In this document: positions 33,152 through 41,420 of the stretch, piece by piece
Layout of the letters: every line of letters starts with the position of its first letter
How positions within the stretch are numbered: the stretch's first letter is position 1
Assembly (NCBI GenBank): GCA_030066215.1
Contig: JASJCA010000027.1
Coordinates: forward strand, 1 to 43,440
DNA from: Rhodobacter sp.
Lineage (GTDB): Bacteria; Pseudomonadota; Alphaproteobacteria; Rhodobacterales; Rhodobacteraceae
Direction: 5' to 3'
DNA: 43,440 bases
Notes under the pieces: generated by a model
The model's input: the letters and a program-made list of their open reading frames with translations, nothing else
Told to the model about the DNA's origin: nothing
The model's database searches: none
Position numbers and translations under genes: made by a program

Positions 33152-33969
33152 CCTGGCGGTTTTGCTGGCGCTTGGCGCGGGGTGTCTGGCAGATCGTGTC
33201 CGAGCGCGACCTCGATCTGATCGCCGCGGGCGTGGCGTTCTACACCATGCTGTCGCTGTTTCCCGCCGTGGCGGCGGTGATCGCGCTTTGGGGCTTCGTC
33301 TCGGACCCGCATGTGATCGAGGCGCAGATCGAAATCATGCGGCCGCTGATGCCGGCGGAGGCGTTCCTGATAATCGAGGGCCAGACCGACGCGCTGATCG
33401 CCTCGAACAATAGCACGCTTGGCCTGGCGACAGTGATATCCACGGCCTTTGCAATCTGGACCGCGCGGGCCGGAGTAGGGGCGTTGAAGCGCGGGCTGAA
33501 CGCGGCGCACGGCACCCAACCGCGGGGTGGCCTGACTGGCGTGGCGCTGTCGCTGCTGCTGACCGTTGCGTTGGTGGGCATCGCACTGATGGCCCTGGTA
33601 AGCATCGTGGTCGCGCCGTTGGTGTTAGCCTTCCTGCCGGATTTGGCTTTGGGCGGTTACACGATGATCGTCGTACGCTGGACGGTGACGGTGGCGGTGA
33701 TGCTGGGTGGGCTGGGGCTGGTTTACCGCTATGGGCCGAACCACCGGGGTGCGCGTCCGGCCTGGCTAAGCCCCGGCGCCATCGCCGCGCTGTTGCTGTG
33801 GGCCGCCGCGTCGATGGGGTTGTCTGTCTATCTGGCCAATTTCGCCAACTACAACCAGGTCTATGGCTCGATCGGCGCGGTCATCGCCCTGTTGCTATGG
33901 TTCTTCGTGGGCGCGTTGGCGATCCTGCTGGGCGCGGCGATGAACTCGGAGTTAGAGGATTTGGGGTGA
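33148..33969 (+). CDS. YihY/virulence factor BrkB family membrane protein
   Basis: This 273-residue inner-membrane protein has six transmembrane helices and the family strings DLDLIAAGVAFYTMLSLFPA, TARAGVGALKRGLNAAHGT, YRYGPNHRGARPAWLSPGA and YNQVYGSIGAVIALLLWFFV. YihY/BrkB proteins (UPF0761) are widespread and without settled function; they were once called RNase BN in error. It starts at the GTG at 33148, overlapping the XRE stop. The close packing of DUF2975, XRE and YihY genes suggests one operon. Confidence 0.9.
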   Translation: MTWRFCWRLARGVWQIVSERDLDLIAAGVAFYTMLSLFPAVAAVIALWGFVSDPHVIEAQIEIMRPLMPAEAFLIIEGQTDALIASNNSTLGLATVISTAFAIWTARAGVGALKRGLNAAHGTQPRGGLTGVALSLLLTVALVGIALMALVSIVVAPLVLAFLPDLALGGYTMIVVRWTVTVAVMLGGLGLVYRYGPNHRGARPAWLSPGAIAALLLWAAASMGLSVYLANFANYNQVYGSIGAVIALLLWFFVGALAILLGAAMNSELEDLG

Positions 33970-34271
33970 GGACGGCGGTAGAGACCCGGGTAGATCGCGC
34001 ACGCATTTGGCGCCACTGACCCGGGACTCAGAGTTGCTCGGGCGTCCCCTCGGCGGAAAGCCCCGCCCGACCAGATTTCGGTCCTGGCCCGCGCAAAGCG
34101 TCCCGCCGCGCGGGGTCCTGCCGAAAAGGACAGGCCGCGGGCGGAATTCCGCCCGGATCACCCCGGAACGTTAACCGTGGCGGTGCAGGCGGCCTTTTGC
34201 CTTCGTCCTCGGCGCTCCTATTGTCATCGACATGAGGACGCCCGCGGGGAGACGGGCGCAGGGAATTGGAC
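33970..34271. other. Intergenic region (302 bp)
   Basis: I see no gene here. Frames in all directions are short or Arg/Pro-rich. The right end carries the promoter and leader of the ankyrin gene. Confidence 0.5.
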
Positions 34272-34922
34272 GTGAAGAGCCTGGTTTGGGCGGCGGTTGC
34301 CGCGATGTGCAGCACAATGGCAGGGGCGCAGGGCTGCGATGATCTGTGCGACGCCGAGTGGTGGGCGAACACCGCGCCCTCGAAGATAACGGCGGCAGTG
34401 GCCCGGGCGGACCCTGCGGCGCGCGACCGCCACGGCGCCACCGCGCTGCATTTTGCCGCTTGGGCCGGCTCGCCCGACCAGGTCGCCGCCCTGCTGCAGG
34501 CCGGCGCCGATCCGAACGCGATGGACGAAAAGGGCTGGTGCGCGCTCAACTGGGCCGCCGCTTTCGGTCCCCCCGAAACGGTGCAGCTGCTGGTCGAGGC
34601 CGGGGCCGACGTCAACGCGCGGGACAATCAGGGCTGGACGCCGCTGCACTGGGCCGCCGGCATGGGCACGCCGGCCACCATCGCCGCGTTGATCGCCGCC
34701 GGGGCCGAGATCGACGCCCGCGATGAACAATTCGGCTGGGCGCCGCTGCATGAGGCCGCTGGCAATGGCACGGCGCTGAATGTCGAGGCGTTGCTCGATG
34801 CCGGCGCGGATGGCCGCGTGGTCAACCTGTTCGGCATCTCGCCCGCCGATTTGGCCGAAAAGAACGTCCGTGTCATCGGCACCGGCGCGCATGAGCGCTT
34901 GCGGCAGGCGCGCTCGAATTGA
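34272..34922 (+). CDS. Exported ankyrin-repeat protein
   Basis: This 216-residue protein has a signal peptide (MKSLVWAAVAAMCSTMAGAQ) and four consecutive ankyrin repeats at about 55-190: HGATALHFAAWAGSPDQVAA, GWCALNWAAAFGPPETVQLL, GWTPLHWAAGMGTPATIAAL, GWAPLHEAAGNGTALNVEAL, each ending AGAD/AGAE. Two cysteines lie just after the signal (GCDDLC). It would be a periplasmic protein-binding scaffold; partner unknown. The start is taken at the GTG at 34272, with AGGGA seven bases before it; a TTG at 34266 is also in frame and less well placed. Confidence 0.86.
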   Translation: MKSLVWAAVAAMCSTMAGAQGCDDLCDAEWWANTAPSKITAAVARADPAARDRHGATALHFAAWAGSPDQVAALLQAGADPNAMDEKGWCALNWAAAFGPPETVQLLVEAGADVNARDNQGWTPLHWAAGMGTPATIAALIAAGAEIDARDEQFGWAPLHEAAGNGTALNVEALLDAGADGRVVNLFGISPADLAEKNVRVIGTGAHERLRQARSN

Positions 34923-35253
34923 CGGCTACTTCACCGCAACCGAGCGCCATCGCTGTGCGTCACCGGAGCCAGTCGCAAAGGCGCAATAATGGGGCGTGGA
35001 TTTGGCATTCTCTGCTGGCGGCCATCCGGACTGCGGGCCGGCGGGATCGGCGGATAGCGCCCAGCCCTTGATCGGCGCGGGCGAGCGCGGTACCCAGCCC
35101 CCTATGACTCGGATCTTCGATCTCGACGACCACGCCCGGCTGCCCTGGCGGTTCTTCGGTGCGGCGCGGGCGGTGCTCGGCCGGCTATGACACCGGGGGC
35201 GCTCGCGCGCCCCTTGATCGCGACGAATTCCAGCAAACACGGGAGAGGACCGC
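34923..35253. other. Intergenic region (331 bp) before leuC
   Basis: No secure gene. A 28-residue plus-strand frame from the ATG at 35104 (MTRIFDLDDHARLPWRFFGA, then ARAVLGRL) reads as amphipathic and protein-like, but lacks a ribosome site and any family I know. The leuC promoter should lie towards 35190-35235; GGGAGAGG is the leuC ribosome site. Confidence 0.4.
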
Positions 35254-36657
35254 ATGTCCCCCAAAACGCTCTATGACAAAATCTGGGATGCCCATCTCGT
35301 CCACGCGGGCGAGGACGGCACCTGTCTGCTCTATATCGATCGGCACCTGGTACACGAAGTGACCAGCCCGCAAGCTTTCGAGGGCCTGCGTATGGCCGGG
35401 CGCAAGGTTCGCGCGCCGGAAAAGACCATCGCGGTGCCGGACCACAATGTGCCGACCACGGCTGGGCGCGAGAATCCCCAGAACATGACCGAGGACAGCC
35501 GCATCCAGGTCGAGGCGCTGGACCGCAACGCCAAAGAGTTCGGTATCCACTATTATCCGGTGTCTGACATCCGTCAGGGCATCGTGCATATCATCGGACC
35601 CGAGCAAGGCTGGACCCAGCCCGGCATGACCATCGTCTGCGGCGACTCGCATACCGCGACCCATGGGGCGTTCGGGGCGCTGGCGCATGGCATCGGCACG
35701 TCGGAGGTCGAGCATGTTCTGGCCACCCAGACGCTGATCCAAAAGAAATCGAAGAACATGAAGGTCGAGATCACCGGACGGCTCGCGCCCGGGGTGACGG
35801 CCAAGGACATCACCTTGTCGGTCATCGGCGCCACCGGCACGGCGGGCGGCACTGGATATGTCATCGAGTATTGCGGCGAGGCGATCCGCGATCTGTCGAT
35901 GGAAGGCCGCATGACGGTCTGCAACATGGCGATCGAGGGCGGCGCGCGGGCCGGGTTGATTGCGCCCGACGAGAAGACCTTCGCCTATGTGATGGGCCGG
36001 CCGCATGCGCCCAAAGGCGCGGCCTGGGAGGCGGCGCTGACCTATTGGAAGACGCTTTTCACCGACGAAGGCGCGGAATTCGATAAGGTGGTGACCATCA
36101 AGGGCGAGGACATTGCACCGGTGGTCACGTGGGGCACGTCGCCCGAGGACGTGTTGCCGATCACCGGCACTGTGCCGGCGCCTGAGGACTTCGAGGGCGG
36201 CAAGGTCGAGGCGGCGCGCCGGTCGCTCGACTACATGGGGCTGACACCCGGCACGCCGCTTTCCGACATCGCCATCGACACCGTCTTCATCGGCTCTTGC
36301 ACCAACGGCCGGATCGAGGATTTGCGCGCTGCGGCGGAGATCCTGAAAGGAAAGCGGGTCAAGGTGAAACGCGCAATGGTCGTGCCGGGGTCCGGCCTCG
36401 TGCGCGCCCAGGCGGAAGAGGAAGGCCTCGCCGACATCTTCGAAGCGGCTGGGTTCGAATGGCGGATGGCGGGCTGTTCGATGTGCCTGGCGATGAATCC
36501 CGACCAGCTCAGCGAAGGCGAACGTTGCGCCTCGACCTCGAACCGCAACTTCGAGGGACGACAAGGTTACAAAGGCCGCACCCACCTGGTCAGCCCGGCC
36601 ATGGCCGCGGCGGCGGCGATCAATGGGCATCTGACGGATGTGCGGGAGATGATGTAG
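35254..36657 (+). CDS. leuC: 3-isopropylmalate dehydratase large subunit LeuC
   Basis: This 467-residue aconitase-family subunit, with LeuD, isomerises 2- to 3-isopropylmalate in leucine synthesis. It begins [20 protein letters not shown]; the substrate loop [29 protein letters not shown] and the three Fe-S cysteines in FIGSCTNGR and [14 protein letters not shown] are all present. Length is canonical. leuD follows after an unusually long 157-bp gap loaded with repeats. Confidence 0.97.
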   Translation: MSPKTLYDKIWDAHLVHAGEDGTCLLYIDRHLVHEVTSPQAFEGLRMAGRKVRAPEKTIAVPDHNVPTTAGRENPQNMTEDSRIQVEALDRNAKEFGIHYYPVSDIRQGIVHIIGPEQGWTQPGMTIVCGDSHTATHGAFGALAHGIGTSEVEHVLATQTLIQKKSKNMKVEITGRLAPGVTAKDITLSVIGATGTAGGTGYVIEYCGEAIRDLSMEGRMTVCNMAIEGGARAGLIAPDEKTFAYVMGRPHAPKGAAWEAALTYWKTLFTDEGAEFDKVVTIKGEDIAPVVTWGTSPEDVLPITGTVPAPEDFEGGKVEAARRSLDYMGLTPGTPLSDIAIDTVFIGSCTNGRIEDLRAAAEILKGKRVKVKRAMVVPGSGLVRAQAEEEGLADIFEAAGFEWRMAGCSMCLAMNPDQLSEGERCASTSNRNFEGRQGYKGRTHLVSPAMAAAAAINGHLTDVREMM

Positions 36658-36668
36658 CCGATGCTGCG

Positions 36669-36712
36669 CTGCAGTACCGACGCAATACCGACGTTTTACC
36701 GACGTCATACCG
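36669..36712 (+). repeat. Phased 11-bp direct repeats (ACGNNNTACCG), array 2
   Basis: Four units in exact 11-bp register: CTGCAGTACCG (36669-36679), ACGCAATACCG (36680-36690), ACGTTTTACCG (36691-36701), ACGTCATACCG (36702-36712), then ACG again. Two of them match the array before the DNA ligase (1953-1974) at 20 of 22 positions. It lies 12 bp after the leuC stop and 102 bp before leuD. Confidence 0.82.
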
Positions 36713-36725
36713 ACGCCCCGAAAGG

Positions 36726-36753
36726 GTTAAATTCTGCGCTACCGAGATTTAAC
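36726..36753 (+). promoter_or_regulatory. Inverted repeat GTTAAAT-N14-ATTTAAC before leuD
   Basis: GTTAAAT (36726-36732) and ATTTAAC (36747-36753) are exact reverse complements. The spacer contains TACCGA, the core of the neighbouring 11-bp repeats. It lies 61 bp before leuD and may be part of its control region. Confidence 0.45.
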
Positions 36754-36814
36754 TGATCAGGTCGTCGGCGTTAATCTTTCTCCCTGCGGGGAGGGCCCGA
36801 AAGGAGGTCCAGCG

Positions 36815-37420
36815 ATGGACAAATTCACCACCCTCACCGGCGTCGCGGCGCCTTTGCCGATGGTCAATGTCGACACCGACATGATCATCCCCAAGCAGTT
36901 CTTGAAGACGATCAAGCGCTCGGGCCTTGGCGTGAACCTGTTCGACGAGATGCGCTATGACCGCGACGGCAACGAGATCGCGGACTTCGTTCTGAACCAG
37001 CCCGCCTACCGCGAGGCGGAAATCCTCGTCGCCGGCGACAATTTCGGCTGCGGGTCAAGCCGCGAACATGCGCCCTGGGCGATCAAGGATTTCGGCATCC
37101 GCTGCGTCATCGCGCCCAGCTTCGCCGACATCTTCTACAACAACTGTTTCAAGAACGGCATCTTGCCGATCGCCCTGCCGCAAGAGGAGGTCGACAAGCT
37201 GATGGACGACGCCGAACGTGGCGCCAATGCGGTGATCACCGTCGATCTCGAGACGCAAACGATCACCGGCCCCGATGGCGGGACGATCCATTTCGAGGTC
37301 GATCCGTTCAAGAAGCACTGTCTGCTGAACGGCCTCGATGACATCGGCCTGACGATGGAACATGCCGCGAAAATCGATGCATTTGAGGCGAATTTGAGCG
37401 CTCAGCGCCCTTGGGGCTGA
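36815..37420 (+). CDS. leuD: 3-isopropylmalate dehydratase small subunit LeuD
   Basis: This 201-residue swivelling subunit completes the LeuCD enzyme. It begins [20 protein letters not shown] and has [39 protein letters not shown] (substrate-binding), [20 protein letters not shown], and the C-terminal [15 protein letters not shown]. The ribosome site is a full AAGGAGG (36801-36807), seven bases before the ATG. A hairpin follows 24 bp after the stop. Confidence 0.97.
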   Translation: MDKFTTLTGVAAPLPMVNVDTDMIIPKQFLKTIKRSGLGVNLFDEMRYDRDGNEIADFVLNQPAYREAEILVAGDNFGCGSSREHAPWAIKDFGIRCVIAPSFADIFYNNCFKNGILPIALPQEEVDKLMDDAERGANAVITVDLETQTITGPDGGTIHFEVDPFKKHCLLNGLDDIGLTMEHAAKIDAFEANLSAQRPWG

Positions 37421-37444
37421 AGCCCCAGTCACCCACAACATCTT

Positions 37445-37467
37445 GGGCCGCGCCACGCCCGCGGCCC
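37445..37467 (+). terminator. Hairpin downstream of leuD
   Basis: GGGCCGCG (37445-37452) pairs with CGCGGCCC (37460-37467) over a 7-nt loop, beginning 24 bp after the leuD stop. The following ATTCCTGCTTT is only weakly T-rich, so termination may be incomplete. Confidence 0.45.
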
Positions 37468-37676
37468 ATTCCTGCTTTCAAATGGTTGCAATAGCGCACC
37501 AGTTCCTCCCCGAAAACGCCCGAATCTTTTTGTTATCTTTTCCAGACACTTGCTGGGCGAAATGAAAGTAGGCAAAAATTGGGCAAAGATGAGGCAACCC
37601 GCCATAATCGGCGGGATCAAGTTGGGACAAGGGCGCGGCATCGTATTGCGTCCGGCCAGTTTGAGGGTGACGAGCG

Positions 37677-38510
37677 GTGATCACGCGTTTGGCAGGCGCC
37701 TTGGTGCGCGCGGTGCTGGTGGTGTTGTTGGTGGCGACGCCGGCGCTGCTATTGCCCGGTATTTCCGCCGACGTCACGCAGATCGTCGCCCTTGTGGCGA
37801 TCTTCGCCGCGGCGCTGACGATCTTCGAATACGCCTCGGTCTATCCCGGCCTGGTCGAGTTCCGCAATGCGCCCCCGTTCAATCGGCTGCGCTTCGCCGC
37901 GCTGTTTGCCAGCGTCTTCCTGATTGCCATGGTGATCCGGGGCGAAACCGATCCCACCGCCATGACCCGCATGGTCACCACCTTCGGCACCAATGTCGGG
38001 CTGGCGATCGACTTCCCCTACAGTCCTGTGCGGCAGATCGTGCTGCTCTTGCCCGAGGACACGACCTTCACCCATGTCGCGCGGGTCCGCACCGCGGCCG
38101 GCATTAGCTATTTCGTGTCGATGCTGGCGCTGGCGATCTTCTATTTCTTCGTCCGGGTGCGGAACTGGCCCCTGCACAACGGCCCGTTCAACGTCTGGAT
38201 CAACCTGCCCACCTTCGACCCCACGACCAGCGGCGACGTCGTCCAGCGGCTGGAACGCGACGCTCGGTTTAACATCGTGGTAGGGTTTACTATGCCATTT
38301 TTCATCCCGGCGGCGTTGAAGGCGTCCGAGAGCCTGTTCGGCCAGGTGACGCTCGACAACCCGCAGTCGATGATTTGGATCGTGGCGGCATGGGCGTTTC
38401 TTCCCGCAAGCCTGCTGATGCGCGGCCTGGCGATGGGGCGCATCGCCGAGCTGATCGAGCGCAAGCGGCGCAACACCGCGGCGGCGCAAAAGGGCTTGCA
38501 GCCGGCCTGA
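37677..38510 (+). CDS. Multi-span membrane protein of unknown function
   Basis: This 277-residue protein has about six membrane helices: residues 5-28 (LAGALVRAVLVVLLVATPAL), 33-52, 70-88 (RLRFAALFASVFLIAMVI), 142-160 (YFVSMLALAIFYFFVRV), about 200-218 and 230-252. The soluble stretch WPLHNGPFNVWINLPTFDPT lies between. I recognise no named family, though its pairing with the endonuclease-like gene behind looks like a unit. It starts with GTG at 37677 (GAGGG about 10 bases upstream). The region before it (37468-37676) is AT-rich and probably holds its promoter. Its stop overlaps the next coding region. Confidence 0.78.
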   Translation: MITRLAGALVRAVLVVLLVATPALLLPGISADVTQIVALVAIFAAALTIFEYASVYPGLVEFRNAPPFNRLRFAALFASVFLIAMVIRGETDPTAMTRMVTTFGTNVGLAIDFPYSPVRQIVLLLPEDTTFTHVARVRTAAGISYFVSMLALAIFYFFVRVRNWPLHNGPFNVWINLPTFDPTTSGDVVQRLERDARFNIVVGFTMPFFIPAALKASESLFGQVTLDNPQSMIWIVAAWAFLPASLLMRGLAMGRIAELIERKRRNTAAAQKGLQPA

Positions 38511-39586
38511 TCCTGCTGTTGTCGGCGGCGGCCGTCTGGGCCGAGCCGCTGCGCATCGCCACCTGGCATGTGGAGCTGACCCGCAAGGGCCCCGGGCTGT
38601 TGCTGCGCGACATCCTGAAGGGTGACGCGCAGGTCGAGGCCGTGGTGGCCGGCGTGGCCGAGGCGGCGCCGGACATCCTGCTTCTGACCGCCATCGACTA
38701 CGACCTGGGCCTTGTCGCCTTGGGCGCCCTGGCCGATCGGCTGGAAGCCGCGGGCGCGGCCTATCCGCACCGCTTCGCGCTGAGGCCGAACGCCGGGCTG
38801 ATGACCGCGCTCGACCTCGACGGCGACGACCGCCTCGGCGGGCCGCGCGACGCGCAAGGCTACGGCCGGTTTGCCGGGCATGGCGGCATGGCCGTGCTGT
38901 CGCGCCTGCCGATTGCGCAAGAAGAGGTGCGCGACTTCTCGGCCCTGCTGTGGGCCGACCTGCCCGGCGCGCTGTTGCCGGAGGCGGACGGGCAGCCGTT
39001 TCCCTCCGCCGCCGCGCGTGCGGTGCAGCGTCTGTCCTCGACTGGGCATTGGGACCTGCCTGTGCGGCTGCCCGGCGGCGAGCGGCTGCATCTACTGGCC
39101 TTCGCCGCCACTCCGCCGGTCTTCGATGGCCCCGAGGACCGCAACGGCAAGCGCAACCACGACGAAATCGCGCTTTGGACCGCCTATCTCGACGGCCGCC
39201 TCGCCCAGCCGCCGCCCGCGGCGCCGGTTGTCGTTCTGGGCAACGCCAATCTCGATCCGGTGGACGGCGAGGGGCGCCACACCGCGATCGCCGGACTGCT
39301 CGGCCACCGCCGCCTTCAGGACCCTCGCCCGGCGAGCGCCGCCGGCGCCGAGGCCGCCCGCCGCCAGGGCGGCGCCAATACTGCCCATCGCGGCGACCCG
39401 GCGCTCGACACCGCCGACTGGCGCGACCACGGCGGCCCAGGCAACCTGCGCGTCAGCTACGTGCTACCTGACGCCGGACTCACGGTCCTGGACGCCGGGG
39501 TAGCTTGGCCGGAGCGCCCCGATGGCGGCGACGGCCCGCCCGCGCTGCGCCACCGCTTGGTTTGGGTCGATGTCGTGACGCCGTGA
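38507..39586 (+). CDS. Exported endonuclease/exonuclease/phosphatase-family protein
   Basis: The protein has a signal-like hydrophobic segment (LILLLSAAAVWA) and then an EEP fold: PLRIATWHVELTRKGPGLLL, APDILLLTAIDYDLGLVAL, FAGHGGMAVLSRLPI, VVVLGNANLDPVDGEG (metal-binding Asp/Asn), RVSYVLPDAGLTVLDAGVAW, RHRLVWVDV (catalytic His, with HRL where HR/HD is usual). A phosphodiester or phosphoester substrate outside the cytoplasm is likely. The start is uncertain. In-frame ATGs at 38375 and 38390 precede the signal by about 40 implausible Arg/Ala residues inside the previous gene; I place it at the CTG at 38507 that overlaps the previous TGA. Confidence 0.75.
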   Translation: MILLLSAAAVWAEPLRIATWHVELTRKGPGLLLRDILKGDAQVEAVVAGVAEAAPDILLLTAIDYDLGLVALGALADRLEAAGAAYPHRFALRPNAGLMTALDLDGDDRLGGPRDAQGYGRFAGHGGMAVLSRLPIAQEEVRDFSALLWADLPGALLPEADGQPFPSAAARAVQRLSSTGHWDLPVRLPGGERLHLLAFAATPPVFDGPEDRNGKRNHDEIALWTAYLDGRLAQPPPAAPVVVLGNANLDPVDGEGRHTAIAGLLGHRRLQDPRPASAAGAEAARRQGGANTAHRGDPALDTADWRDHGGPGNLRVSYVLPDAGLTVLDAGVAWPERPDGGDGPPALRHRLVWVDVVTP

Positions 39587-39700
39587 ACAGCCGGTGCAGC
39601 AGGGGACGCCCGCGGTCGGCTGTTCGACCTAAGGCGGTGGGTTTTGGCGTGTTCTGGAAGGTCGGTCTTGGCTTGGAGGTGACATTCGCGTGATGCCCCG

Positions 39701-39917
39701 GGCACGGAGTCAAGGCGCGCAGCCCCGCCGTGCCCATCGCCGGTTCGTAGCCTGAAAAAGGTCCAGTGGACCTTTTTCGGGCGGCCAAGAACCCCCGGAG
39801 GGGTGGCGATTGGTCGACACATGCGCACCGCGTGAAGCCCTACTGACTCGACAGCCATAAGGCGCCGCCGTTCAAAGGTCGGCTCGCCACCCCGCGGGTC
39901 GGCGATGGGCCCGGCTC
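39701..39917 (+). repeat. Palindromic intergenic repeat element, copy C (with insert)
   Basis: This copy has hairpin arms GGCACGG (39701-39707) and CCGTGCC (39728-39734), left arm GCCGTGCCCATCGCC, the shared core (GACTCGACAGCCATAA, GCCGTTCA), CGCCACCCCGCGGG and a right arm GGCGATGGGCCCGGC with one mismatch. At 217 bp it is longer than copies A and B because about 60 bp (39741-39800), containing its own strong palindrome, replace about 13 bp of copy B in the left arm. It lies 114 bp after the endonuclease-like gene and 307 bp before leuB. Confidence 0.8.
39755..39777 (+). terminator. Strong hairpin inside repeat copy C
   Basis: AAAAAGGTCCA (39755-39765), G, TGGACCTTTTT (39767-39777) is a perfect 11-bp inverted repeat, extending by G-C pairs outside. 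The right arm ends in five T residues, so it could terminate transcription from the endonuclease-like gene and, being symmetrical, from the other strand as well. Confidence 0.6.
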
Positions 39918-40224
39918 TTCACCAGATGGCCAACGACCGCTCCAGGCCTGTGCCCAGCCGTTTGGTGAAAGCGACGAGCCGGCTTCTTGGCCCCAATGTC
40001 AGGCGTCGCCCGCCGCTTCCGCCTGCGACGCCGCATAGAGCGGGTGGAGTTTCGCCCTCCACCGGCGGCCTCCTTAGAAAGTCACCGGGCTGATGCGCGG
40101 CCCAAGGCAATCGTTGCGAGAGCCGAGCCCTCGCGCCTGTCGGCGAACCGCCTGCCGGGTTTCTTGACCCGCCCCCAGCGACAAGCTAGGCGGGCCCGGT
40201 CTCAACGCCTGGAAGGATCTGACC
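39918..40224. other. Intergenic region before leuB (307 bp)
   Basis: No gene is visible. TTGACC at 40164-40169 with a CTAG-containing -10 area about 16 bases on is a possible leuB promoter, leaving a leader of about 30 bases. The ribosome site is GGAAGGA before the ATG at 40225. The rest shows no clear structure. Confidence 0.4.
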
Positions 40225-41331
40225 ATGACCACCACCTCGCTTCTCATCCTGCCCGGCGACGGCATCGGCCCCGAAGTGATGACCGAAGTGCGCAAGATCA
40301 TCGATTGGTTCGGCGCCAACCGCGGGCTCGCTTTCGAGGTCAGCGAGGACCTGGTCGGTGGCGCGGCCTATGACGCGCACGGCACGCCCCTGGCCGACGC
40401 CACCATGGCCAAGGCGCAGGCGGTCGACGCGGTGCTGCTGGGCGCCGTCGGCGGGCCGCAATACGACGACCTTGACTTCGCCGTGAAGCCCGAACGCGGG
40501 CTCTTGCGGCTGCGCAAGGAGATGGACCTTTACGCCAACCTGCGCCCGGCGCAGTGCTTCGACGCGCTGGCCGATTTCTCGTCGCTGAAGCCGGAGGTGG
40601 TCGGCGGGCTCGACATCATGATCGTGCGCGAGCTGACCTCTGGCGTCTATTTCGGCGAACCCCGCGGCATCCACCGCGAGGGCAACGAACGCGTCGGCAT
40701 CAACACCCAACGCTACACTGAAAGCGAGATCGCTCGCGTCGCCCGCTCGGCCTTCGAACTGGCGCGGCGGCGGCAGAACAAGCTCTGCTCGATGGAGAAG
40801 GCCAACGTGATGGAATCGGGCGTGCTGTGGCGCGAGGTGGTGACCGAGGTCCACGCCGCCGAGTACCCCGATGTCGAGCTCAGTCACATGTACGCCGATG
40901 CAGGCGCGATGCAGCTGACCCGCTGGCCGAAACAGTTCGACGTGATCGTCACCGACAACCTCTTTGGCGATCTCTTGTCGGACCTGGCCGCGATGCTGAC
41001 CGGTTCGCTCGGCATGCTGCCCTCGGCCTCGCTGGGTGCGCCGATGGCGAACGGCCGGCCGAAGGCGCTCTACGAGCCGGTGCACGGCTCGGCCCCCGAT
41101 ATCGCGGGGCAGGGCAAGGCCAACCCGATCGCCTGCATCCTCAGCTTCGCCATGGCGCTACGCTATAGCTTCGACGCCGGGGCCGAGGCCGACCGGCTGG
41201 AGGCGGCGGTAGAGCAGGTGCTGGCCGACGGGCTGCGCACCGCCGATCTGATCGGCGAGGAAGGCCGGGCGCCGGTCTCGACGCAAGCGATGGGCGACGC
41301 CGTGGTCGCCGCACTCGATGCCAGCCTCTAA
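40225..41331 (+). CDS. leuB: 3-isopropylmalate dehydrogenase LeuB
   Basis: This 368-residue NAD-dependent enzyme oxidises and decarboxylates 3-isopropylmalate. It begins [20 protein letters not shown] and has [43 protein letters not shown], the [14 protein letters not shown] active-site lysine, [29 protein letters not shown], and [20 protein letters not shown]. Length is canonical. It is 2.8 kb from leuD, with two unrelated genes and a repeat between, so leuB is probably transcribed on its own. Confidence 0.97.
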   Translation: MTTTSLLILPGDGIGPEVMTEVRKIIDWFGANRGLAFEVSEDLVGGAAYDAHGTPLADATMAKAQAVDAVLLGAVGGPQYDDLDFAVKPERGLLRLRKEMDLYANLRPAQCFDALADFSSLKPEVVGGLDIMIVRELTSGVYFGEPRGIHREGNERVGINTQRYTESEIARVARSAFELARRRQNKLCSMEKANVMESGVLWREVVTEVHAAEYPDVELSHMYADAGAMQLTRWPKQFDVIVTDNLFGDLLSDLAAMLTGSLGMLPSASLGAPMANGRPKALYEPVHGSAPDIAGQGKANPIACILSFAMALRYSFDAGAEADRLEAAVEQVLADGLRTADLIGEEGRAPVSTQAMGDAVVAALDASL

Positions 41332-41334
41332 GGG

Positions 41335-41351
41335 CGCATAGCGGCTATGCG
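41335..41351 (+). terminator. Hairpin directly behind leuB
   Basis: CGCATAG (41335-41341), CGG, CTATGCG (41345-41351) is a perfect 7-bp stem starting four bases after the leuB stop. No strong T-run follows (TCGATTCGGG), so termination is possible but not certain. Confidence 0.45.
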
Positions 41352-41420
41352 TCGATTCGGGCTTGCCGCCCGGGTCGGATCGGACTTGGGTGAGCGCTAA
41401 CCAACCTAAGCCTTCCCGCC

